DNA from: Salinarimonas sp051117315
Lineage (GTDB): Bacteria > Pseudomonadota > Alphaproteobacteria > Rhizobiales > Beijerinckiaceae
Reading direction: 5' to 3'
Assembly: GCA_051117315.1 (NCBI GenBank)
Contig: JBNPEA010000057.1
Coordinates: 1 to 12,982 of the forward strand
DNA: 12,982 nucleotides
This document shows, one piece after another, positions 1-11,022 of this stretch; within the stretch, counting starts at the first letter, position 1; each line of letters begins with the position of its first letter. The translations under genes and the position numbers were made by a program. Below the pieces are notes generated by a model that worked only from the letters and a program-made list of their open reading frames with translations, was not told the DNA's origin and did no database searches.

Positions 1-46
1 GAGACACCGGACCAGCCCCCCGCAAGAGCCCCCGAACGAGTACCCG

Positions 47-1804
47 ATGACCCCCAATGGCCTGTCCCGCTACCTGCCGATCCTCGACTGGGGGCGGCGC
101 TACGATGCGCGGACCTTCACCAGCGACCTGATGGCGGCCGTGATCGTGACGATCATGCTGATCCCGCAATCGCTGGCCTATGCGCTGCTCGCCGGCCTGC
201 CGCCGGTGGTCGGGCTCTACGCCTCGATCCTGCCGCTGGTGCTCTACGCGATCTTCGGCACCAGCCGGGCGCTGGCGGTGGGGCCGGTCGCCGTCGTCTC
301 GCTGCTCACGGCGGCGGCGGTCTCCGAGGTGGCGACGCCCGGGAGCGCGGAATACGTGGTCGCCGCGGCGGCGCTGGCGCTGATGTCGGGCGTGATGCTG
401 CTGCTGCTCGGCGTCTTCCGGCTCGGCTTCATCGCCAACCTGCTCTCGCATCCGGTGATCTCGGGCTTCATCACGGCCTCGGGGCTGATCATCGCGGCGT
501 CCCAGCTCAAGCACATCCTCGGCGTCCAGGCCGGCGGGCATACGCTGGTCGAGGTCGGGGCCTCGCTCGTCTCGGCGCTGCCGCAGACGAACCCGTGGAC
601 GCTCGCGATCGGCGTTCTCGCGACGGGCTTCCTGTTCTGGGTCCGCTCGGGCCTGAAGCCGCTCCTGCGCCGGATGGGCCTGTCCGACTACGCCGCCGGC
701 CTCGTCGCCCGCGCGGGACCGGTGATCGCGGTGGCGCTCTCGATCCTCGCCGTGGTCGGCCTCGGGCTCCAGGAGAAGGGCGTCGCCATCGTCGGCGCGA
801 TCCCGGCGGGCCTGCCGCCCTTGTCGCTGCCGATGGTGGAGACGAGCCTGTTCCTGTCGTTGCTGGCGCCTGCGCTGCTGATCTCGGTGATCGGCTTCGT
901 CGAGTCCGTCTCGGTGGCGCAGACGCTCGCGGCCAAGCGCCGCCAGTCGATCGTGCCGAACCAGGAGCTGATCGGGCTCGGCGCGGCGAACGTCGCCTCA
1001 GCCTTCTCGGGCGGCTACCCGGTGACCGGCGGCTTCGCCCGCTCGGTCGTCAACTTCGACGCCGGCGCCGAGACCCCCGCGGCGGGCGCCTACACGGCGA
1101 TCGGCATCGCGCTCGCCTCACTGTTCCTGACGCCGCTCCTGCACTACCTGCCGATCGCCACCCTCGCCGGAACGATCATCGTCGCCGTGCTCAGCCTCGT
1201 CGACCTCGGCGCGCTCAAGCGGGCCTGGACCTACTCGCGGCACGACTTCGCGCCGATGCTCGCGACCATCCTCGTGACGCTGGGCTTCGGGGTCGAGGCC
1301 GGGATCGTCACCGGCGTCGCGCTCTCGATCGCGCTGCTGCTCTGGCGCACCTCGCGCCCGCACATCGCCATCGTCGGCCAGGTGCCCGGCACGGAGCACT
1401 TCCGCAACATCCTGCGCCACCGCGTCGTCACCGACGAGCGGGTGCTCTCCATGCGCATCGACGAGAGCCTCAACTTCGCCAACGCCCGCGCCACCGAGGA
1501 ATTCGTGCTGGAGCAGGTGGCCGCGCGCCCGGCGCTGGAGCACGTCGTCCTGCAATGCGCGGCGATCAACGAGATCGACATGAGCGCGCTCGAGAGCCTC
1601 GAGCTGATCATGCACCGGCTGGAGGCCCAGGGCATCGCGCTCCACCTGTCGGAGGTGAAGGGTCCGGTCATGGACCGCCTCGCCCGCAGCCATTTCCTGG
1701 AGCACCTGACGGGCCGCGTCTTCCTCACGCAGCATCAGGCCATGCAGGCCCTCTCCCCCACCCTGACGCGCGATGCGACGCGGGGGGAGGACGCGGCGGC
1801 GTGA
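47..1804 (+). CDS. SulP family inorganic anion permease with STAS domain
   Basis: This 585-residue protein is a SulP (SLC26-like) inner-membrane transporter; family members move sulfate, bicarbonate or other small anions. The N-terminal part has the SulP signature: residues 24-60 hold the first transmembrane segments with the conserved IPQSLAYA (39-46) and GLYAS (56-60), and GTSRALAVGP (71-80) follows. About ten to twelve hydrophobic segments extend to about residue 433, with the conserved ESVSVAQTLAAKRRQ region at 286-300 and GGYPVTGGFARS at 322-333. Residues ~465-565 form a cytoplasmic STAS domain with the typical IDMSALESLE stretch (510-519). The start is the first ATG of the frame; the ribosome-binding site is weak (only GAG upstream). 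The substrate cannot be told from sequence: sulfate is the default label, but bacterial SulP proteins also include bicarbonate (BicA) and dicarboxylate (DauA) carriers, and no carbonic anhydrase or sulfate-assimilation gene lies in the window to decide. Family call is secure, substrate is not. Confidence 0.93.
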   Translation: MTPNGLSRYLPILDWGRRYDARTFTSDLMAAVIVTIMLIPQSLAYALLAGLPPVVGLYASILPLVLYAIFGTSRALAVGPVAVVSLLTAAAVSEVATPGSAEYVVAAAALALMSGVMLLLLGVFRLGFIANLLSHPVISGFITASGLIIAASQLKHILGVQAGGHTLVEVGASLVSALPQTNPWTLAIGVLATGFLFWVRSGLKPLLRRMGLSDYAAGLVARAGPVIAVALSILAVVGLGLQEKGVAIVGAIPAGLPPLSLPMVETSLFLSLLAPALLISVIGFVESVSVAQTLAAKRRQSIVPNQELIGLGAANVASAFSGGYPVTGGFARSVVNFDAGAETPAAGAYTAIGIALASLFLTPLLHYLPIATLAGTIIVAVLSLVDLGALKRAWTYSRHDFAPMLATILVTLGFGVEAGIVTGVALSIALLLWRTSRPHIAIVGQVPGTEHFRNILRHRVVTDERVLSMRIDESLNFANARATEEFVLEQVAARPALEHVVLQCAAINEIDMSALESLELIMHRLEAQGIALHLSEVKGPVMDRLARSHFLEHLTGRVFLTQHQAMQALSPTLTRDATRGEDAAA

Positions 1805-1826
1805 GAACGCTAGGCGTGCGGGTCCC

Positions 1827-2009
1827 CTGTCATCCCGGATTGCGAAGCAAGTCCGGGACCCAGAACCACAGGCGTCCGTCGAGCGGCGCGCCAGTGCCGT
1901 GGCGGGGGTGGTTTCCGGCAGCGTTCGTGGACGCGCGCGCTCCCGCGCACGCTGAGAAAACCCTCGGCGGATCTGGGCCCCGGGCCCGCTTCGCGACCCG
2001 GGGTGACAG
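1827..2009. repeat. REP-like intergenic element bounded by 38-bp inverted repeats
   Basis: The gap between the SulP gene and grpE is almost filled by a ~183-bp element. Its left end (1827-1864) and right end (1972-2009) are inverted copies of a 38-bp sequence. I count 31 of 38 positions identical, and all seven differences are transitions. Each end is itself a hairpin: the left folds as CCCGGATTGC, loop GAA, GCAA, a one-base bulge and TCCGGG; the right is analogous. The outer borders read CTGTCA and TGACAG, and the inner borders CCCAGA and TCTGGG. The middle (1865-1971) contains a further short inverted pair, GCGTCC (1872-1877) and GGACGC (1929-1934). It has no credible reading frame. From general knowledge, paired palindromes of this type are dispersed in many copies in Hyphomicrobiales genomes; that this one belongs to such a family is inferred. 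It may also end convergent transcripts from the SulP gene and grpE. Confidence 0.8.
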
Positions 2010-2021
2010 CGCCCTCGGACC

Positions 2022-2663
2022 TCAGCCCTCGGCGGCCGTCGCCTTCGGGCCGCCCTTGGAGACGCCGACCATGGCCGGGCGCAGGCAGCGCTCGCCGATG
2101 ACATAGCCGGTCTGGACCACCTGGACGACGGTGCCCGAGGGCACGCTCTCGTCGGGGACCTCGAACATGGCCTGGTGCAGGTTGGGGTCGAACTTGTCGC
2201 CCTGGGGGTCGAGCTTCTTGACGCCGTGGCGCTCGAGCGTGTGCAGTAGGTCGCGCTCGGTGAGCTCGATGCCCTCGACGAGCGTCTTCGCCGGTCCCTC
2301 CAGGCCCTCGCGGGCCTCGCCCAGGCTCTCGAGCGCGCGCCGGACGTTGTCGGCGACGGAGAGCATGTCGCGGGCGAAGTTGGTCTTGGCGTAGGTGCGC
2401 GCGTCCGCCGTGTCGCGCTCGGCCCGGCGCCGGACGTTCTCGAGATCCGCCAGCGCGCGCAGGAGCTTGTCCTTGAGCGCGTCGCGCTCGGCCTCGAGCT
2501 CTACGATGCGCGCCTCCGGCGTTCCCTCGACCGCATGGGCGGCCGCCGCCGCGTCGAGCGGGTGCGCCGCCGCCGCGGTCGCGTCGACGCGGGCGAGCTC
2601 GTCGTGGGCACCCTCGGCGGGCGCGGTCTCGGTGTTCTCGGAACGGGATGTCTTGTTGGTCAT
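2022..2663 (-). CDS. grpE: GrpE, nucleotide exchange factor of DnaK
   Basis: This 213-residue protein is GrpE, the cytoplasmic dimeric factor that releases ADP from DnaK (Hsp70). Residues 1-50 are a low-complexity, Ala/Glu-rich tail. Residues ~50-85 form the long dimerising helix (coiled coil) with the conserved LLRALADLENVRRRAERD (67-84). Residues ~90-145 contain the KTNFARDMLSVADNVRRAL helix of the four-helix bundle. Residues 150-205 are the beta-wing that touches DnaK, with PNLHQAMFEVP (160-170) and the family signature GYVIGERCLRPAMVGVSKG (186-204). The length is normal for Alphaproteobacteria. It lies 68 bp downstream of glnD on the same strand and could be read through from it, but a candidate RpoH promoter sits in the gap. 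The Shine-Dalgarno is weak (GCGGA). The usual neighbours hrcA and dnaK are not in the window. No terminator with a U-tract follows; the REP-like element begins 12 bp after the stop. Confidence 0.97.
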   Translation of the reverse strand: MTNKTSRSENTETAPAEGAHDELARVDATAAAAHPLDAAAAAHAVEGTPEARIVELEAERDALKDKLLRALADLENVRRRAERDTADARTYAKTNFARDMLSVADNVRRALESLGEAREGLEGPAKTLVEGIELTERDLLHTLERHGVKKLDPQGDKFDPNLHQAMFEVPDESVPSGTVVQVVQTGYVIGERCLRPAMVGVSKGGPKATAAEG

Positions 2664-2707
2664 GGGAATCCGCTTCGTTTCGTCGACCGATGGGCGCAGC
2701 AGCCCTC

Positions 2708-2736
2708 ATATCAGGCCACGGCGGCTCTGAATCAAG
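2708..2736 (-). promoter_or_regulatory. Candidate RpoH (sigma-32) promoter for grpE
   Basis: On the minus strand, CTTGAT (2736-2731) is followed after 15 bp by CCTGATAT (2715-2708). This resembles the heat-shock pattern CTTGAA - 13 to 17 bp - CCCGATNT / CCCCATNT, with 5/6 and about 6-7/8 matches. The -35 overlaps the glnD stop codon. A transcript would start near 2700 and carry a leader of ~37 nt. grpE is a classical RpoH target, which supports the call, but it rests on sequence similarity alone. Confidence 0.4.
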
Positions 2737-5503
2737 CGCGGGTGAGAACCGCTTCCTTGCCGCGCGCGGCGCGATCCCGCGCGAGCACGTCCATCACCGC
2801 CTTGCGGATGGCGCTCTGGCGCGCGGCCTGGACGACCTTCCCGCCGGTGAGATCGGTCACGTAGAACACGTCCACCACCTTCTCGCCGAAGGTCGCGATG
2901 TGGGCAGAGGCGATGTTGAGGTTGAGCTTTCCCAGCGCCGTCGTCAGGTCGTAGAGCAGCCCCGGCCGGTCGAGGCCGGTGACCTCGAGCACCGTGTGGC
3001 GCGAGGAGAGCGCGTTGTCGATGATCACCTCCGGCACGACGTCGAACACGCGCACCCGCTCGCGCGGCTGGCGGCGCCCGTCGACGAGGTCCGAGATCCT
3101 GACCTCGCCCTTGAGCGCCCGCTCGATCGAGCGGGCCACGCGCTCGGCCCGGCGCAGCTCGTCCTCGTCGTGCTCGAAGGCGCGCGAGACGAAGATCGTG
3201 TCGAGCGCCATGCCGTCGGCGGTGGTGAAGATCGCCGCGTCGACGATGTTGCCGCCCGCCGCCGCGCAGGCACCGGTGAGGATCGCGAGGAGCCGGGGGT
3301 GGTCCGGCGAGAGCACCGTGAACTCGGTCACGCCGCGGAACGCGTCGGTCTCGTAGGCGACCGCCGGGGTCTCGCCCCGGCGCTCGGCGTCGCGGATGAA
3401 GTTCGCGTGCTTCACGCGGTAGCGCAGGTCGACCTTGAGCCAGTAGGACGGATAATGGCGTGCGGCATAGGCCTCGAACTCCGCGTCCGGCCAGTCCCGC
3501 AGCTCGGCGCGCAGGCGCTCGACCGCCATGCGGATGCGCTGCGGGCGCTCGACTTCCGCCGCCCCGCCGCCGAGCACCATCTCGGTCTCGTAGTAGAGCG
3601 TGCGCAGCAGCTCGCCCTTCCAGCCCGTCCAGACCCCGGGGCCGACGGCGCCGATGTCGCAGACGGTCAGGAGCAGGAGGAGCTTGAGCCGCTCCATCGT
3701 CTGCACGATCCCGGCGAAGTCCTGGATCGTGCGCGGGTCCGAGAGGTCGCGGCTCTGGGCGACGGTCGACATCAGGAGGTGATGCTCGACGAGCCAGGCC
3801 ACGGTCTCGACCTCCGCCGGCGTCAGCCCGAGCCGCGGGCCGAGCTTGCGGGCGCTGCGCGCGCCGGCGATCGAGTGGTCCTCCTCCCGGCCCTTGGCGA
3901 CGTCGTGCAGGAACAGCGCGACGTAGAGCGCGCGCCGGTGCTGGATCGTGTGGATGATCCGGTGCGAGAGCGGGTGGTCGGCGTCGAGCCGCCCGGACTC
4001 CAGGTCGGCGAGGCGGCCGATGGAGCGGATCAGGTGCTCGTCCACCGTGTAGTGGTGGTACATGTTGAACTGCATCATCGCGACGATGCGCCCGAAGTCC
4101 GGCACGAAGCGGCCGAGCACGCCCGCCTCGTTCATGCGCCGCAGCACGCTCTCGGGGGCGTTCTTGGACGTCAGGATCTCGAGGAAGAGCTTGTTCGCCC
4201 GCGGGTCCCGGCGCACCTCGGCGCCGATCAGCTTCAGCGAGCGGGTGGCGAGGCGGCTCGCGTCCGGGTGGATCGCCACGTCGTTGCGGTCGGCGTGCCA
4301 GAACAGGGCGACGAGGTTGACCGGATCGCGGGTGAAGACGCTCGCGTCCTTCACCGTGATGCGCTCGTTCTCGACGACGAAATCGCCCGATTGCAGCCGT
4401 TTCGCCTTGGAGCGGCGGAAGGAGCCGATCACCCGGTCGAGCATGGGCTTGGGCTTGGCGTGGCGCGCCTCCAGCGCGGCGCAGACGATGGCGGTGAGGT
4501 CGCCGACCTCCTTGGCGCGCAGGAAGTAGGCCTTCATGAAGCGCTCGACCTGCGAGAGGGCGACGCGATCGGAGTAGTCGATCCGCGCGGCGACCTTCGG
4601 CTGGAGGTCGAAGGTCAGGCGCTCCTCGGCGCGGCCGGTGACGAAGTGCATGTGGCAGCGCACCCGCCACAGGAACTCCTCGCAGCGCGCGAACAGGCGG
4701 AACTCCTGGTGCGTGAACAGCCCCGCGGCGACGAGCTCCTTGGGGTCGCGCACGCGGTAGACGTACTTGCCGATCCAGAACAGCGTGTTGAGGTCGCGCA
4801 GGCCGCCCTTGCCGTCCTTGACGTTGGGCTCGACCAGGTAGCGCGAGGCGCCGGCGCGGCCGGTGCGGCGGTCGCGCTCCTTCAGCTTGGCCTCGACGAA
4901 CTCCGCCGCCGTGCCCTCCACCACCTCGGCGTCGAAGCGCCGGGTGAGCTCGTCGTAGAGCGGCTCCTCGCCGAGCAGGAGGCGCGTCTCGAGCAGCGCC
5001 GTACGGATCGTCATGTCGGCGCGCGCCTCGCGCACGCACTCGTCGACGGAGCGGGTGGCGTGGCCGACCTTCAGCTTGAGGTCCCACAGCACGTAGAGCA
5101 TCGCCTCGACGACGCTCTCGCCCCAGGCGGTCTGCTTGTAGGGGAGCAGGAACAGCAGGTCGACGTCCGAGCCGGGCGCCAGCGTGCCGCGGCCGTAGCC
5201 GCCGGTGGCGACGACGGCGAGCCGCTCGGCCCGCGAGGGGTTCTCGAGCGGGTAGAGATGGCGCGTCACGGCCTCGAAGACCGTGCGCACGACGGCGTCC
5301 ATCAGGGCGCAGATGCGCGCGGCGCAGGCGAGCCCGTTACGCTCGGCGACGAGGCGCTCGTCCTCGCGGGCGAGGCCTTCGTCGATGGCCGCGCGCAGGG
5401 CGGGCACGAGCCGCGCCCGCAGGCTGCCGGAACCCGTGGGCGGGTCGACGGCGAGGTCCGCGAGGATGACGGAGAGTGGCTCGGGCAGGACGGGCTGCGG
5501 CAT
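2732..5503 (-). CDS. glnD: GlnD, bifunctional PII uridylyltransferase / uridylyl-removing enzyme
   Basis: This 923-residue protein is GlnD, the cytoplasmic glutamine sensor that uridylylates PII proteins (GlnB/GlnK) when glutamine is low and removes UMP when it is high, thereby setting glutamine synthetase activity and NtrBC signalling. Four parts are visible. The nucleotidyltransferase domain has GGYGRG (101-106) and GSDVDLL (111-117), with metal-binding Asp113 and Asp115. The conserved region GASRYLVEPNVKDGKGGLRDL (218-238) follows. The HD hydrolase domain has YHHYTVDEH (482-490) and LHDVAKGREEDHS (532-544). Two C-terminal ACT domains start near 727 (FTVLSPDHPRLLAIL) and 838 (VLEVTGLDRPGLLYDL); they bind glutamine in the family. 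All catalytic motifs are intact. The length fits rhizobial GlnD (~930-950) rather than enterobacterial (~890). The start lies 44 bp after the L,D-transpeptidase stop, so the two may be co-transcribed; GAGG is only 2 bp from the ATG, so initiation looks weak. Downstream is grpE rather than the mviN/murJ gene often seen after glnD in rhizobia. Confidence 0.97.
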   Translation of the reverse strand: MPQPVLPEPLSVILADLAVDPPTGSGSLRARLVPALRAAIDEGLAREDERLVAERNGLACAARICALMDAVVRTVFEAVTRHLYPLENPSRAERLAVVATGGYGRGTLAPGSDVDLLFLLPYKQTAWGESVVEAMLYVLWDLKLKVGHATRSVDECVREARADMTIRTALLETRLLLGEEPLYDELTRRFDAEVVEGTAAEFVEAKLKERDRRTGRAGASRYLVEPNVKDGKGGLRDLNTLFWIGKYVYRVRDPKELVAAGLFTHQEFRLFARCEEFLWRVRCHMHFVTGRAEERLTFDLQPKVAARIDYSDRVALSQVERFMKAYFLRAKEVGDLTAIVCAALEARHAKPKPMLDRVIGSFRRSKAKRLQSGDFVVENERITVKDASVFTRDPVNLVALFWHADRNDVAIHPDASRLATRSLKLIGAEVRRDPRANKLFLEILTSKNAPESVLRRMNEAGVLGRFVPDFGRIVAMMQFNMYHHYTVDEHLIRSIGRLADLESGRLDADHPLSHRIIHTIQHRRALYVALFLHDVAKGREEDHSIAGARSARKLGPRLGLTPAEVETVAWLVEHHLLMSTVAQSRDLSDPRTIQDFAGIVQTMERLKLLLLLTVCDIGAVGPGVWTGWKGELLRTLYYETEMVLGGGAAEVERPQRIRMAVERLRAELRDWPDAEFEAYAARHYPSYWLKVDLRYRVKHANFIRDAERRGETPAVAYETDAFRGVTEFTVLSPDHPRLLAILTGACAAAGGNIVDAAIFTTADGMALDTIFVSRAFEHDEDELRRAERVARSIERALKGEVRISDLVDGRRQPRERVRVFDVVPEVIIDNALSSRHTVLEVTGLDRPGLLYDLTTALGKLNLNIASAHIATFGEKVVDVFYVTDLTGGKVVQAARQSAIRKAVMDVLARDRAARGKEAVLTRA

Positions 5504-5547
5504 GGCCTCGTGTTAGCACGGGCGCGGCACGCGGGGAACGGGGCCCC

Positions 5548-6801
5548 TCAGCCGTCCTCGGAGCCCGGCGCGCGGGCGATCGGGACACCGGCGATGCCGT
5601 CGCGCTCGTAGATGTCGTCGCGGAACTGGACCGTGCCGTCCGGCGTCGCCCAGGCGGTGATGTAGGTCCAGTAATTGTTCACCGGCCGGGCCAGGCGCAC
5701 GTCGACCCGCTCGCCGGAGCGGAAGGTCTCGTCGATGCGGGCGCGATCCCAGCCCTGCTCCTGCACGAGCAGCCAGACCACCAGCTCGCGCACGCTCTGG
5801 ATGCGCACGCAGCCCGAGGAGACGAAGCGGAAGTCGTCCCCGAAGATGCCGCGGGCCGGCGTGTCGTGCATGTAGACCTGCTCGGTGTTGGGCATGTTGA
5901 TGCGCACGAAGCCGAGCGAGTTGAACTCGCCGCCGGGGTCCTGGCGGAAGACGTAGCGCGTGCCCTCGTCGGAGAACCAGTCCACCGCCTCGGGCGCGAC
6001 CTCCTGGCCCTGATGGGTGAAGATGCGGATGCGGTTGTCCGTCAGGTAGGAGGGATTCTCCTGCATCAGGGGGATCAGGTCGCGGCGGATGATCGAGGCC
6101 GGCACCGTCCAGAACGGGTTGAAGTTGATCTCGGTGATGCGGGAGTTGAAGATCGGCGACTGCCGGTCGATCTTGCCGACGCCGGCGGCGTGGCGGCTGG
6201 CGACGACGCCGTTCTCCACCGCCTCGACGGTGGCCGAGGGCATGTTCACGATCACGTAGCGGTCGCCGAGGCTGCCGGAATAGGCGCGCAGGCGCACCAC
6301 GTTGAGCTCGAGCTGCTGCAGGCGCACGTCCGCCGGCACGTTCAGCGAGACGATGGTGGCGGAGTTGAGCGCGCCCGTCGGCGTCAGGCCGTGGCGGTTC
6401 TGGACGCGGCGCACCGCCGCCTCGACGAAGCTGTCGTAGGCGTCCGCGGAGCCGGCTGCGGGATCGAGGTCGCCCGACAGGATCAGGCGCCGGCGCAGGG
6501 TCACGACGGACGGCGAGCGCACGCCGAGACCGAGCCGCTCGTCCGCCACACGGCCCCAGCCGCCGCGGGCGACGACGTCGGCGTAGCGCGAGATCATCTC
6601 CTCGGTCGCCGCCAACGTCTGCGGCGACAGGATCGGCGTGTCGATACGCTCCACCCGCGTGCGGGTCGCCGCGTCGTAGTTCTGCGCCCACTCGGCCTGG
6701 TACTGGGCGTATTGCAGCCCCTGGGCGGAGGCCCCACGGGAGGCGAGGAGGGAGGCGAGGGCGAGCGAGCCGTTGGCGAGGAGAGCGCGGCGGTTGATCA
6801 T
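5548..6801 (-). CDS. Exported L,D-transpeptidase (YkuD domain, YcbB-like) with peptidoglycan-binding domain
   Basis: This 417-residue protein is predicted to be a periplasmic L,D-transpeptidase, an enzyme that makes 3-3 cross-links in peptidoglycan or attaches proteins to it through an active-site cysteine. Residues 1-27 are a signal peptide with adjacent arginines (MINRRALL), a hydrophobic core and a likely cleavage site ASA|QG; the RR pair suggests, but does not prove, Tat export. A peptidoglycan-binding-like segment lies at about 100-156, ending in VQNRHGLTPTGALNSATIVSLNVP (133-156). The catalytic YkuD domain starts near 180 and contains NPFW (228-231), MHDTP (311-315) with His312, and SSGCVRIQ (328-335) with catalytic Cys331 and Arg333. 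Size and domain order match the LdtD/YcbB group. It is the first gene of a leftward set with glnD. No strong Shine-Dalgarno precedes the ATG. A TTGCCT - 17 bp - CATCGT pair upstream (6922-6894) is a weak promoter candidate. Confidence 0.93.
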   Translation of the reverse strand: MINRRALLANGSLALASLLASRGASAQGLQYAQYQAEWAQNYDAATRTRVERIDTPILSPQTLAATEEMISRYADVVARGGWGRVADERLGLGVRSPSVVTLRRRLILSGDLDPAAGSADAYDSFVEAAVRRVQNRHGLTPTGALNSATIVSLNVPADVRLQQLELNVVRLRAYSGSLGDRYVIVNMPSATVEAVENGVVASRHAAGVGKIDRQSPIFNSRITEINFNPFWTVPASIIRRDLIPLMQENPSYLTDNRIRIFTHQGQEVAPEAVDWFSDEGTRYVFRQDPGGEFNSLGFVRINMPNTEQVYMHDTPARGIFGDDFRFVSSGCVRIQSVRELVVWLLVQEQGWDRARIDETFRSGERVDVRLARPVNNYWTYITAWATPDGTVQFRDDIYERDGIAGVPIARAPGSEDG

Positions 6802-6989
6802 CGGGCTGTGTCGTCTCTCGTGCGGAGCGGGGCGCGTGCCGGCGCGAAACGGCCGACGCGGCCCCGCAAGGGTGCTGCGTCTTCGGTTTACGAACGATGA
6901 TCAACCGGCCGAATTAAGGCAAGTCACGGATCTGAGAGGCGACCCGTGGCCGCACGCCGCCGCTGTTGCCGCCGCGCCACGCTTTCCGA

Positions 6990-7026
6990 CGAGAAACGGC
7001 CGCGGAGGATCGCCCTCCGCGGCCGT
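6990..7026 (-). terminator. Intrinsic terminator of the fasciclin gene
   Basis: A perfect 13-bp inverted repeat (arms 6996-7008 and 7014-7026, ACGGCCGCGGAGG and its complement) encloses a 5-nt loop. Read leftwards, it is followed by TTTCTC, a short U-rich run. It lies 44 bp beyond the fasciclin stop codon. On the plus strand the hairpin is preceded, not followed, by the matching A-rich run, so it should act for leftward transcription. It also separates the fasciclin gene from the L,D-transpeptidase gene, which therefore needs its own promoter in 6802-6990. Confidence 0.75.
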
Positions 7027-7070
7027 CCGCAGGTCTCCGCTCCGGCGCCGACGCCGAAGCGAGCGTTCGC

Positions 7071-7589
7071 TCACATGGCGGGCATCAGCACGCCGTCGAT
7101 CACGTGCACGACACCGTTCGAGGCGTCGATGTCGGCCTGGGTCACCGTGACGGTATTGCCCTGCTTGTCGGTGAGCATCACCTCGCCGCCCTCTACGTTG
7201 GCGGTGAGCGTCTCGCCGCCGGCGGTCTCGATCTCGGCCTCGCCGCCGCCGGCCTCGATCTGGTTCATCAGGTCGGCGGCCATCACCTCGCCGGCGACGA
7301 CGTGGTACATCAGCGTCGAGCTCAGCTGCGCCTGGTCGGCGAGAAGGCTGTCGAGCGCACCCTCGGGCAGGGCCTCGAAGGCCGCGTTGGTCGGCGCGAA
7401 GACGGTGAAGGGGCCGTCCCCGGAGAGCGTGTCGACGAGGTTCGCCTCCTGCACGGCGGTGACGAGGGTCGAGAGGTTCTCGTCGGCCGACGCCAGCGCG
7501 ACGATGGTCTGCTCCTGCGCGAAGGCGGGGGCGGCGACGAGCGACACGGCGAAGGCTGCGGCGGCGCCGCGGGCGAGAATCGTGTTCAT
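7071..7589 (-). CDS. Secreted fasciclin (FAS1) domain protein
   Basis: This 172-residue protein consists of a Sec signal peptide and one FAS1 domain. Residues 1-24 have a basic N-end, a hydrophobic Ala/Val-rich core and the cleavage site AFA|QEQ. The FAS1 domain fills 26-172, with the H1 motif DGPFTVFAPTNAAFEALP (58-75), the conserved YH pair (95-96) and the H2 motif GVVHVIDGVLMP (159-170). FAS1 proteins act outside the cytoplasm in adhesion or envelope functions; the exact role of single-domain bacterial copies is poorly known. The mature protein is acidic (many Glu/Asp, very few Lys/Arg). The start is well supported by AGGAG (7603-7599), 9 bp upstream of the ATG. It appears to be a single-gene transcript: a perfect-stem terminator follows, and the gene upstream (uvrA) is divergent. 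Confidence 0.95.
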   Translation of the reverse strand: MNTILARGAAAAFAVSLVAAPAFAQEQTIVALASADENLSTLVTAVQEANLVDTLSGDGPFTVFAPTNAAFEALPEGALDSLLADQAQLSSTLMYHVVAGEVMAADLMNQIEAGGGEAEIETAGGETLTANVEGGEVMLTDKQGNTVTVTQADIDASNGVVHVIDGVLMPAM

Positions 7590-7912
7590 GTGGGGGATCT
7601 CCTGAAATCGGGTCGGCCGGCGAGGACGCTGGGCGACGGACCCTCAACATCCGAACGCGCCCCGGGGTCCACGAAACGAGATCGTTCTTTTTCGACCCCA
7701 GGCGGCCCTGCCGCGGCGGGTTCACGCCTTGCATGCGTATCGCTTTTGTTCTAGTCGTGACACGGCCCGCCGGGGAGTGCGGCGTCTCGTGCGCGATTCG
7801 CATGGCACCGCGACCGCGCGGGCGATGGCGCACGCGCGTCGACGCACTATATCGTCGCGGTCCGCGGGGTCGCACCCCCCTCGCCCGCTCCCAATCGACG
7901 AGCCTCATCCGC
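7590..7912. other. Divergent intergenic control region between the fasciclin gene and uvrA
   Basis: This 323-bp gap separates two divergently read genes and must hold both promoters. What can be seen: the fasciclin Shine-Dalgarno at 7599-7603 (minus strand); a short inverted repeat AACGA-GA-TCGTT at 7675-7686 followed by a T-rich run on the plus strand; an AT-richer patch at 7727-7760 with GCATGC (7731-7736); and TATATC at 7848-7853, a possible uvrA -10 element without a convincing -35. A TTGCAT at 7729-7734 has no good -10 partner. Single GTTC half-sites occur at 7684, 7720 and 7748, but no complete alphaproteobacterial LexA box (GTTC-N7-GTTC) was found. The uvrA frame stays open through 7733-7912, but that stretch does not read like UvrA. 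Confidence 0.5.
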
Positions 7913-11014
<3,102 letters not shown>

Positions 11015-11022
11015 CGCGCGCC

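Noticed and set aside
1810..2709. A 299-codon minus-strand frame overlapping grpE and the repeat element
   Set aside because: Arg/Gly/Ala-rich shadow without domain; grpE in the other frame is complete.
5540..5547. GGGGCCCC palindrome between the L,D-transpeptidase stop and glnD as a terminator
   Set aside because: It has no loop and no U-tract; the two genes may well be co-transcribed.
2648..5611. A 987-codon open frame on the plus strand opposite glnD
   Set aside because: It mirrors glnD in a GC-rich genome where the antisense frame rarely meets stops. Its translation is a monotonous Arg/Val/Glu/Leu-rich sequence with no domain, whereas glnD has every family motif.
5513..6904. A 463-codon minus-strand frame overlapping the L,D-transpeptidase
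   Set aside because: Out-of-frame shadow; the alternative frame has the signal peptide and the SSGCVR catalytic motif.
7748..7762. An SOS (LexA) box before uvrA
   Set aside because: GTTC is followed after 7 bp by GACA instead of GTTC; only half of the alphaproteobacterial motif is present.
7733..7912. A 60-residue N-terminal extension of UvrA
   Set aside because: The frame is open, but the residues show no similarity to UvrA and lie in the presumed promoter region; the family start fits 7913.
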